A DNA stretch of 64,000 nucleotides from Qipengyuania sp. YIM B01966. GTDB lineage: Bacteria; Pseudomonadota; Alphaproteobacteria; Sphingomonadales; Sphingomonadaceae. The position numbers and the translations under genes were made by a program. The DNA lies in contig NZ_JADMNM010000004.1 of the NCBI RefSeq assembly GCF_016461955.1, positions 62,001-126,000 on the forward strand. The letters run 5' to 3'. Shown piece after piece: positions 25,278-32,215 of the stretch; the stretch's first letter is position 1, and each line of letters opens with the position of its first letter. The notes beneath the pieces were generated by a model, which searched no databases, was not told the DNA's origin, and was given only the letters and a program-made list of their open reading frames with translations.

Positions 25278-26255
25278 GATGCGGTGCTCGCCCTTGATCC
25301 ACCGCACGGTGCCGCTGGAGGCGCGCATCACCACGCTTTCGGTGGTCATCGTTCCGCCGCGCAGGCGCTTCACCCCGTCGAGCAGGCTGCCGCTGGTGAC
25401 CCCGGTCGCGGCAAAGATGCAGTCGCCCTTGGCGAGGTCTTCGAGCTTGTAGATGCGGTCGAAATCCTCGATCCCCCACTTGCGGGCGCGGGCGCGTTCG
25501 TCCTCGTTGCGGAACACCAGCCGGCCGTTGAACTGCCCGCCGACACAACGCAGGGCGGCCGCCGCCAGCACCCCTTCGGGGGCGCCGCCCTGGCCCATAT
25601 ACATGTCGATCGTGGTATCGGGATTGGTCACCGCGATCACCCCGGCGACATCGCCATCGGGGATCAGCTGGATGCCGCAGCCAAGGCCGCGCAATTCGGC
25701 GATGATCTCGGCATGGCGCGGCCGGTCGAGCACGCAGACAATGATCTCCGACGGTTTGACGCCCTTGGCCTCGGCCAGCGCATTGACATTTTCGGTCACC
25801 GAATTGTTCAGGCTGACGATCCCTTCGGGATAGCCGGGGCCGATCGCCAGCTTGTCCATATAAGTATCGGGCGCGTTGAGCAGGCAGCCCTGTTCGGCTG
25901 CGGCGAGCACGGCCAGCGCATTGGGGCCGGCCTTGGCGGTGATGGTGGTTCCTTCCAGCGGATCGAGCGCGATATCGATCCTGGGGCCGGTGCCGGGCGC
26001 GCCGCCGACCTTTTCGCCGATATACAGCATCGGTGCCTCGTCGCGCTCGCCTTCGCCGATCACCACCGTGCCGTCGATTTCGAGCGTGTCGAACGCCTTG
26101 CGCATCGCCTCCACCGCGGCGGCGTCGGCAGCTTTCTCGTCGCCCCGACCGATCAGCGACGAGGCGGCGATGGCGGCGGCTTCGGTCACGCGGACCATCT
26201 CCAGCACCAGCACGCGGTCGAGCACGCTGGAGCGCTTGGTGGCAATGTCGTTCAT
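25272..26255 (-). CDS. glpX: Class II fructose-1,6-bisphosphatase
   Basis: A 327-residue GlpX-type enzyme for gluconeogenesis and the pentose cycle. It shows GRGDEKAADAAAVEAMR, GTVVIGEGERDEAPML, the metal and substrate motif DIALDPLEGTT, and LIPDGDVAGVIAV. Length and ends are typical. Its last 37 bases including the stop are repeated twice downstream. The homologous enzyme is often next to hom in sphingomonads, as here, although on the far side of a short secreted-protein gene. Confidence 0.95.
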   Translation of the reverse strand: MNDIATKRSSVLDRVLVLEMVRVTEAAAIAASSLIGRGDEKAADAAAVEAMRKAFDTLEIDGTVVIGEGERDEAPMLYIGEKVGGAPGTGPRIDIALDPLEGTTITAKAGPNALAVLAAAEQGCLLNAPDTYMDKLAIGPGYPEGIVSLNNSVTENVNALAEAKGVKPSEIIVCVLDRPRHAEIIAELRGLGCGIQLIPDGDVAGVIAVTNPDTTIDMYMGQGGAPEGVLAAAALRCVGGQFNGRLVFRNEDERARARKWGIEDFDRIYKLEDLAKGDCIFAATGVTSGSLLDGVKRLRGGTMTTESVVMRASSGTVRWIKGEHRIG

Positions 26256-26311
26256 GGCGGATTAAGTCCCCGTGGCAAGGTTCGCGCCGCACCTAGAGAG
26301 GGAGTTGCCGG

Positions 26312-26833
26312 TTGTCGAGACGGGCTGGAATGATGCTGGCGCTCGTCGCTCTGTTCGCCGCTGCCGGGGCCCCGCAATTCGCGCGGGCGCAGGCCGGCTA
26401 TGGCCCCGCCCAGCCGCAGGCGCGCCCGCAGCCGACCTGCGCCCGCCCGCCCGATGCCGAGCCGAACGAAATCATCGTCTGCGCGCCGTGGGACGACCCG
26501 AACCAGCACCGCATCGCCAGCCCCGAAGACGCGCAGAACCGCTATGCGCGCGAAACGATGAACCGGGGCAACCCGCCGCCGCCCGATGTCGCCGGTGAGT
26601 ATATTTTCCACGGGCCGGCAACCGTCAGCGGCATCTGCGTGCCGGGCGTCACCAACTGCCCGCCGCCGCCGGCCTATATGGTGGATTTCTCGCAATTGCC
26701 CGACACGCCGCCGGGTTCGGACGCCGACCGGGTCGGGCGCGGTCTGACGCCGACCGGCAATGAGGGGCCAGCGCCGGTTGCTACGCCGACGCCGCCGCCC
26801 CCGCCTCCGCCGTCGCCAGCACCGGAGGGCTGA
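26312..26833 (+). CDS. Secreted proline-rich protein of unknown function
   Basis: A 173-residue protein with a signal peptide (LALVALFAAAGAPQFARAQA). The mature part has four cysteines (TCARPP, IIVCAPW, GICVPG, TNCPPP) and a proline-rich tail (TPPPPPPPSPAPEG). The EIIVCA motif recurs in small alphaproteobacterial secreted proteins of unknown role. TTG 26312 is chosen because GGAG (26301-26304) lies 7 bases upstream; ATG 26330 is the alternative. Its stop abuts the stop of convergent hom. Confidence 0.72.
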   Translation: MSRRAGMMLALVALFAAAGAPQFARAQAGYGPAQPQARPQPTCARPPDAEPNEIIVCAPWDDPNQHRIASPEDAQNRYARETMNRGNPPPPDVAGEYIFHGPATVSGICVPGVTNCPPPPAYMVDFSQLPDTPPGSDADRVGRGLTPTGNEGPAPVATPTPPPPPPPSPAPEG

Positions 26834-28144
26834 TCAGGCGCCGAGGATCGGCAGAACCAGCGGCGGTTCGGCCAGGCTGGGCGAGCCGTCGAGCAGCGCC
26901 AGCGCCTCGTCCACGCAGCGTTGCGGGCCGTCATGGGTGACCATCGCCACCAGCACCGGGCCGCCATTGCCGGGATGGCCCTTCTGGATCAGGCTGGCGA
27001 TGGAAACACCCGCATCGCGCATCGCGGCGGCGATCTCGGCCAGCACGCCGGGCCGGTCGGCGACCATGAAGCGCAGATAGGCCTGCTGGCGGCGCGCTCC
27101 CGGATCGGCGGCTGGGATGGGGGCAAGCTCGGCGACCGGCACCGAAAAGGCCGGACCCGCCTCGCCGCGGGCGATATCGATCAGGTCGGCGACCACGGCG
27201 CTGGCCGTGGGGCCGTCGCCCGCGCCGGCGCCCTGAAACAGCAGCCGGCCGGAGAAATTGCCTTCGGCCACCACCGCATTGGTCGGCCCGTCGACATGGG
27301 CCAGCGGGTGGTTGCGCGGGACAAGGCAGGGGCGGACCTGCTGGAGCAGCGCGGTGGTGCCATCGGCCTCGGCGGCGACGTCGGCCCGGCCGATCAGGCG
27401 GATGACATAACCCAGCGCCTCGGCCTGGGCGATGTCGGCGGCGCGGATCTGGCGGATGCCCTGCGCATCGAGCGCGGCCAAGTCGAGCCGGGCGCCGAAG
27501 CCGATCGCGGCAAGGATCGCCAGCTTGTGCCCGGCATCGACCCCGTCAATGTCGAAGGACGGGTCGGCCTCGGCATAGCCGAGCGCCTGCGCCTCGGCCA
27601 GCGTGGCGGCGAATTCGGCGCCGCTATCCTCCATCGTCGAGAGGATGTAATTGCAGGTGCCGTTGAGGATGCCGTAAATCCGCGACAGCGCATTGGCCGC
27701 GGCCCCTTCGCGCAAGGCTTTGACCACCGGAATGCCGCCCGCCACCGCGGCCTCGAATTTGAGCGGAACGCCGGCCGCTTCGGCGGCCTCGGCCAGTTCC
27801 AGCCCGTGATGCGCGATCATCGCCTTGTTGGCAGTGACCAGCCCCTTGCCCGCCGCGATCGTCCGGCGGGCGAGCGCTAGTGCCGGCCCGTCCGCTCCGC
27901 CGACCAGCTCGACCACCACATCGACATCGGTGCGCTCGGCCATTCCGGCCATGTCGTCTTCCCAGGCGAAGCGGCTGACATCGACCTCGCGCTGCTTGGC
28001 CCGGTCGCGCGCGCTGACCGCGACGATGGTGATCGGCCGCCCGGCACGCGCCGCGACCAGCGCGGCGTTCTCGTCGAGCAGACGGACCACGCCCGCGCCG
28101 ACAGTGCCGATCCCGGCGAGCGCGATCCTGAGCGGCCTGGTCAT
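26834..28144 (-). CDS. hom: Homoserine dehydrogenase
   Basis: A 436-residue enzyme that reduces aspartate semialdehyde to homoserine for threonine and methionine. NAD(P)-binding GIGTVGAGVVRLL, then VVELVGG, TANKAMIAHHG, EAAVAGGIPVVKALREG, GILNGTCNYILSTM, and EADPSFDIDGVDAGHKLAI are present. A C-terminal ACT domain (FMVADRPGVLAEIAAAMRDA and on) suggests feedback control by threonine. Confidence 0.97.
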   Translation of the reverse strand: MTRPLRIALAGIGTVGAGVVRLLDENAALVAARAGRPITIVAVSARDRAKQREVDVSRFAWEDDMAGMAERTDVDVVVELVGGADGPALALARRTIAAGKGLVTANKAMIAHHGLELAEAAEAAGVPLKFEAAVAGGIPVVKALREGAAANALSRIYGILNGTCNYILSTMEDSGAEFAATLAEAQALGYAEADPSFDIDGVDAGHKLAILAAIGFGARLDLAALDAQGIRQIRAADIAQAEALGYVIRLIGRADVAAEADGTTALLQQVRPCLVPRNHPLAHVDGPTNAVVAEGNFSGRLLFQGAGAGDGPTASAVVADLIDIARGEAGPAFSVPVAELAPIPAADPGARRQQAYLRFMVADRPGVLAEIAAAMRDAGVSIASLIQKGHPGNGGPVLVAMVTHDGPQRCVDEALALLDGSPSLAEPPLVLPILGA

Positions 28145-28252
28145 GCGGCGGGCAATTTTCGGACGATGATCATGCCCCGCCCCCTAGCGCGGCATGGCAC
28201 CGAGCGGGAGGGAGTTTGTCTTGCCCGCGCTAAATCCGGCTCCCGTCCGGGC

Positions 28253-29104
28253 TCAGCGCACCGGCAGCGTCCGCTCGCACGGCCCGAGCTGGTCGATCAC
28301 CAGCGCAAAATCGCGCTCGGCCAGCCCGCGCGCCGCGGCATCGCCGGCCAGGTTGGCCGCTGCGGGAAGACGAGGCGGCAGGCTGCAGGCGAGGCGATAC
28401 CAGCCCAGCGTGCCGCGCGCCGGGGCGGCCGCTGCCTGATCGACGATCTCGCCCCACGACACGCCCCAGCTGGGTGCCATGCCCGGCCGGCGCAGCACGG
28501 TGAGCGAGGCCGGCGCGCCCGCTTCGGTGGTGAGGAAGATCTGGCTTTCCGATTCGCCCGCCAGATTGCCGGGTACAGCCAGCGCATCCCGCACCCCGGT
28601 CACGCGGCGCGGCGCATCATGCGCGGCGAGCTCCGCCAGGATCGGGCGCAGCGCAGCTTCGAGTGCGGGGCTCCAATCGAGCTGCGCCGCCGGTGCGACC
28701 AGCTGCAATTCGCCCGGCCGGCCCGGCACGGTGCGGGCAAACAGCAGGACCTGCCGCTTGCGCAGCTTGGGTACTTTACCCCGCGCATCGAGCGGCACAT
28801 CGACCAGATAGCGCAGCCCTTCACCGAGCGGCGTCGTGCCCGCGATCAGCGCCCCGGTGCGCGCCTCTACCAGCAGCCGCGCATGGCCGGGCGCGAGCGT
28901 GGCCGCGCGCTCGGCGGGGATGGTGGTCTGCCGGCGAATCTCTGCCCGCACGACCAGCGGCGCACCATCGGCCAGGGTTGCCAGATCGGCGTAGGTCGGC
29001 AGCGGGGCGGCGGGTTGCCCGCCCGCTGCGCCACTCTGTGCCCCGAGTGGCGGCGCGAACAGCAGCGTCAGCGCGAAAACCGATAAAACCTTGAGCCGCG
29101 TCAT
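28253..29104 (-). CDS. Secreted protein of unknown function
   Basis: A 283-residue protein with a clear signal peptide (LSVFALTLLFAPPLGAQ). I do not recognise the mature sequence; it opens LPTYADLATLADGAPLVVRAEI and has a regular strand-rich look, with a single Cys pair near the end (LACSLPP, GPCERT). AAGGAAAG precedes ATG 29104 by about 6 bases. It stands between hom and the TonB operon and is divergent from tonB. Confidence 0.65.
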   Translation of the reverse strand: MTRLKVLSVFALTLLFAPPLGAQSGAAGGQPAAPLPTYADLATLADGAPLVVRAEIRRQTTIPAERAATLAPGHARLLVEARTGALIAGTTPLGEGLRYLVDVPLDARGKVPKLRKRQVLLFARTVPGRPGELQLVAPAAQLDWSPALEAALRPILAELAAHDAPRRVTGVRDALAVPGNLAGESESQIFLTTEAGAPASLTVLRRPGMAPSWGVSWGEIVDQAAAAPARGTLGWYRLACSLPPRLPAAANLAGDAAARGLAERDFALVIDQLGPCERTLPVR

Positions 29105-29436
29105 ATTCTTTCCTTCGCACCGACCGGCGGGACAGCAAACCGGCTGCCAACCACACTTACGCTTTACGAAAGCCCCCGCCGTGAATCACCCCTTAACCGA
29201 TAAAGCGTTTGCGCGGCCTGCCCCTTTGTGGCTAAGGGTCCGCCCATCGGGGATAGCAAAACATAACAACCCCGTATGGCCCGCGCCGGGTCTGATGGAT
29301 GCGGGCGGCCAATGGAACGGTTGCCGTATTCCGGCTTCGGCAGGGTGGACAAGCAGGTTATCCGGTGCGCTTTTGCGGGCGCAGCGGGATTTGCCGGGTT
29401 CCGACCCGGCCAGTGATGACGGAGTGATGGGACTGA
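29105..29436. promoter_or_regulatory. Divergent control region before tonB
   Basis: A 332-base gap between the divergent secreted-protein gene and tonB. The only firm structure is a perfect GCCGGGT/ACCCGGC hairpin with a TCCG loop at 29393-29410, close to the tonB start. I see no convincing Fur box or promoter pair. Confidence 0.4.
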
Positions 29437-30132
29437 ATGGCCTACGCTGACCAACAAATGAGCGGCAGTCGCATTGTCGCGATCATTATCGTAGCTCTCA
29501 TTCATATCGCCCTTGGTTATGCGCTCGTCACCGGGCTCGCCTACAAGGCGGCGCAGCAGGTGCTTGAACGGGTGACCACGGTCGATATCGAAGAGCCGCC
29601 GCCGCCCGAAGAAGAGCCGCCGCCACCCGAACCGGTGCCGGAAACCGCTCCGCCGCCGCCGGTTGCGCCGCCGCCGCCGATCAATATCGCGCCGGCTCCG
29701 CCGCAGATCCGCACGCAGACGGAAATCCCGCCGCCGGCTCCGCCTGCGCGGATCATTCCGCCGTCGGCGCCGGTCGGCCCGCCGCCTCCGCCCGCGCCTC
29801 CGCCGCCGCCGCCTCCGCCGCCGCCACCTGCGGCGCCGGCCAAGGCCGTGTCACCGCGCGGAGCGCCGGGCTCGTGGATCACGCCGGACGATTACCGCTC
29901 GCAGTGGGTCAGCGCCGAATATACCGGCACAGTCTCATTCACGCTGGAAGTGGGTGCCGATGGCCGCGTCACCGGTTGCTCGATCACGGGCGGCTCCGCG
30001 CCGCAGCCGCTCAAGGATGCCTCGTGCAGTTTGCTGCAGCGCAGGGCCCGGTTCAATCCGGCCGAGGCCGTCGGCGGCACTAAGATCGCCTCGACCTATC
30101 GCGGAACGGTTCGCTGGCAATTGCCTGAATAA
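29437..30132 (+). CDS. tonB: TonB energy-transducing protein
   Basis: A 231-residue TonB. One N-terminal membrane anchor (IVAIIIVALIHIALGYALV) is followed by a long proline-rich periplasmic span with acidic pairs (EEPPPPEEEPPPPEPVPE) and poly-proline to about residue 135. The C-terminal TonB box-contact domain is recognisable in VSFTLEVGADGRVTGCSITG, the SLLQRRARFNPAE segment and TYRGTVRWQLPE. It links ExbBD to outer membrane receptors. First gene of tonB-exbB-exbD-exbD. ATG 29437 and ATG 29458 are both possible. Confidence 0.93.
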   Translation: MAYADQQMSGSRIVAIIIVALIHIALGYALVTGLAYKAAQQVLERVTTVDIEEPPPPEEEPPPPEPVPETAPPPPVAPPPPINIAPAPPQIRTQTEIPPPAPPARIIPPSAPVGPPPPPAPPPPPPPPPPPAAPAKAVSPRGAPGSWITPDDYRSQWVSAEYTGTVSFTLEVGADGRVTGCSITGGSAPQPLKDASCSLLQRRARFNPAEAVGGTKIASTYRGTVRWQLPE

Positions 30133-30194
30133 ACGCCTGGCCGGGGCGCTGCTCCGGCCGCCAAGAGCTTAAATTTCGAAAGAGGATATTCGCA

Positions 30195-31061
30195 ATGATC
30201 ATCGAAACCCTTGCAGTGGCGGCTGGCGAAGCGGCCCCGCAGAATCAGTTCGGCTTCATGGAAGCGATGGAACAGGGCGGTGTGATCGCCTGGACCATTT
30301 TCGGCGTCCTGGTCATCATGTCGGTCGGCTCGTTCTACATCCTGATCACCAAGTGGCTGGAACAGCAGAAGATTCTCAACCAATACAAGGACGTTCGGTC
30401 GAACTTTTGGCGGGCCAACTCGCTGCGCGACGGCGCCGCCAAGCTCGAGAAGAACAGCGCCTGGCGCCAGCTGGTCGATGACGGCCTCGCCGCCGAAGCT
30501 TCGCACGACAAGATGCCCAACAGCCTCGAAGCGCATGACTGGCTGCACGGCTCGCTCGCCCGTTCGGAAGCGGCGATCAATTCGAAGCTGTCGGGCGGCC
30601 TCTCGTTCCTCGCCACCGTGGGCGCTACCGCGCCGTTCGTCGGGCTGCTCGGGACGGTTATCGGGATCTACCGCGCGCTGATCAACATCGGTCTTGCCGG
30701 TTCGGCCTCGATCGACAAGGTCGCCGGCCCCGTCGGTGAAGCGCTGATCATGACCGCCATCGGTCTGCTTGTCGCGGTTCCCGCCGTGCTCGCCTATAAC
30801 TGGCTGCAGGCGCGCAACAAGAAGATCGCCGAGCTGCTGTCGGGCTTCTCGACTGACCTGCTGGCGAACATCACCTCGAAGGGTGCCGTTCGTCCGCAGG
30901 TGATGACGGCGACGTCGACCCAGCAGGCTGGCAAGGTCGCCGCCACGGCAGCACCCGCCGCCCGTCCGGGCACCGCAGGCACGACCGCGACTGGCACGAC
31001 GGCTGCCCCGGTCGCCGGAACGACCACTAGCACCACTACGACGACGCCGAAGCGTCCGTAA
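30195..31061 (+). CDS. exbB: ExbB proton-channel protein
   Basis: A 288-residue MotA/TolQ/ExbB family channel. Membrane helix near residues 30-52 (WTIFGVLVIMSVGSFYILI), a cytoplasmic loop, then two helices with the family signature SFLATVGATAPFVGLLGTVIGI and VGEALIMTAIGLLVAVPAVLAYNW. An unusual Thr/Ala/Pro-rich tail covers the last about 45 residues (TTTSTTTTTPKRP). AAAGAGGAT precedes the start. Sixty-two bases after tonB. Confidence 0.94.
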   Translation: MIIETLAVAAGEAAPQNQFGFMEAMEQGGVIAWTIFGVLVIMSVGSFYILITKWLEQQKILNQYKDVRSNFWRANSLRDGAAKLEKNSAWRQLVDDGLAAEASHDKMPNSLEAHDWLHGSLARSEAAINSKLSGGLSFLATVGATAPFVGLLGTVIGIYRALINIGLAGSASIDKVAGPVGEALIMTAIGLLVAVPAVLAYNWLQARNKKIAELLSGFSTDLLANITSKGAVRPQVMTATSTQQAGKVAATAAPAARPGTAGTTATGTTAAPVAGTTTSTTTTTPKRP

Positions 31062-31071
31062 CAGCGCCATG

Positions 31072-31104
31072 GTGCCGGGCGGGCCTAGGAGCTCTGCCCG
31101 GCAC
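31072..31104 (+). other. Hairpin between exbB and the first exbD
   Basis: Perfect 9-bp stem GTGCCGGGC / GCCCGGCAC with a 15-base loop and no T run. It could stabilise the exbB message or lower read-through, which would suit the higher need for ExbB over ExbD; this is inference. Confidence 0.6.
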
Positions 31105-31143
31105 ACGCTGCCCGACACGTGATTTATGGATAGGATGTAAACA

Positions 31144-31677
31144 ATGGCGATTTCGACAGGAGGCGGCGGCGCTGATACGCCGATGTCGGAGATCAACACG
31201 ACCCCGCTGGTCGACGTGATGCTCGTGCTGCTGATCATCTTCCTCATCGCCGTCCCGGTCGCCATCCAGACGATCGAGAAGCTGCGTATTCCGATCATCG
31301 AATCGACCGAATCCAAGGATAAGGTCGAAAACCTGCTGCTGACGGTCTCGACCACGGACAGCGCCGGCCGCAGCGCCGGTGAACCGGGCTTCGAAGGCGC
31401 GGCACGCGAGGGCGAATGCCGGGTGTATTTCAACAACACCACGCCCGTCACCTCGCAGGAACTGTATGATCAGGCGTTCGAGCGGCTCGACGCGATCGTG
31501 CAGCGCGCCGGCGGGCCCGAGCAAATCATGAAGGATCCCGACAAGATCCCGCAGGTCCATATCCGCGGCGACGTGAACGCGCCGTGGCGCTGTGTTGCCG
31601 GTACCATCTACAACGTCCAGGCGGCGGGCTACCCGACTGTCGGGTTCATTTCGAACCCGGTCGATCCCAACGGCTGA
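31144..31677 (+). CDS. exbD: ExbD protein, first copy
   Basis: A 177-residue ExbD. The N-terminal signature MSEINTTPLVDVMLVLLIIF carries the proton-handling Asp in the single membrane helix. The periplasmic part is longer than usual, with a central stretch (about residues 62-100) that the second ExbD lacks, and cysteines in EGECRV and PWRCVAG. AGGATG lies upstream of the ATG at 31144. Confidence 0.92.
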   Translation: MAISTGGGGADTPMSEINTTPLVDVMLVLLIIFLIAVPVAIQTIEKLRIPIIESTESKDKVENLLLTVSTTDSAGRSAGEPGFEGAAREGECRVYFNNTTPVTSQELYDQAFERLDAIVQRAGGPEQIMKDPDKIPQVHIRGDVNAPWRCVAGTIYNVQAAGYPTVGFISNPVDPNG

Positions 31678-31713
31678 TCCGCGCCAGCGCGAATTTTTGA
31701 GGAGTAACGCATC

Positions 31714-32151
31714 ATGGCAATGTCAGGCGGCAAGGACGATGGCAGCCCGATGATGGAAATGAACACGACGCCGCTTATCGACGTCATGCTCGTTCTGCTC
31801 ATCATGTTCATCATTACCATCCCGGTGGCGACCCATGCGGTGAACATCGACCTGCCGGCACCTAACAACAATCCCGACACACCTGATGTGGAGCCGGACA
31901 AGAACAAGATCGTGCTCACGCAGGCTGATCAGATCTTGTGGAACGGCACGCCCATCTCGGATGGCGAGTTAGTCAACAATCTCAATATCTCGAAGAACAT
32001 GGCGGTCGAGCCCGAGTTGCAGTTCGAGCCCGAGGCACAGGCGAGCTACGATCTGTCGGCCCGGGTGCTCAACATCATCAAGGGTTCGGGCGTGACGCGC
32101 TTCGGCTTCGTCGGCAACGAACAATACCGGACATTCGGCACCGCACAGTAA
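31714..32151 (+). CDS. exbD: ExbD protein, second copy
   Basis: A 145-residue ExbD with the helix MEMNTTPLIDVMLVLLIMFI and a standard periplasmic domain (NKIVLTQADQILWNGTPIS and ARVLNIIKGSGVTRFGFVGN). Two different ExbDs in one operon are usual for sphingomonads with many TonB-dependent receptors, where they may form heteromers. GAGGAG is upstream of the ATG. The terminator follows 26 bases after the stop. Confidence 0.94.
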   Translation: MAMSGGKDDGSPMMEMNTTPLIDVMLVLLIMFIITIPVATHAVNIDLPAPNNNPDTPDVEPDKNKIVLTQADQILWNGTPISDGELVNNLNISKNMAVEPELQFEPEAQASYDLSARVLNIIKGSGVTRFGFVGNEQYRTFGTAQ

Positions 32152-32176
32152 GCGGGCTTCAGCCGATAGTTGATCA

Positions 32177-32203
32177 GGGGGCGGAGTGATCCGCCCCCTT
32201 TTT
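32177..32203 (+). terminator. Rho-independent terminator of the TonB-Exb operon
   Basis: GGGGGCGGA pairs with TCCGCCCCC around a GTGA loop and is followed by five T. The convergent helicase gene ends 13 bases further on. Confidence 0.92.
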
Positions 32204-32215
32204 CATGCGCGTCCC

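Noticed and set aside
25086-25305. CRISPR array
   Set aside because: The units are 96 bases, contiguous without spacers, and derive from the glpX coding end.
29105-29436. Fur box upstream of tonB
   Set aside because: No stretch comes close to the GATAATGATAATCATTATC consensus; iron control may be by other regulators.
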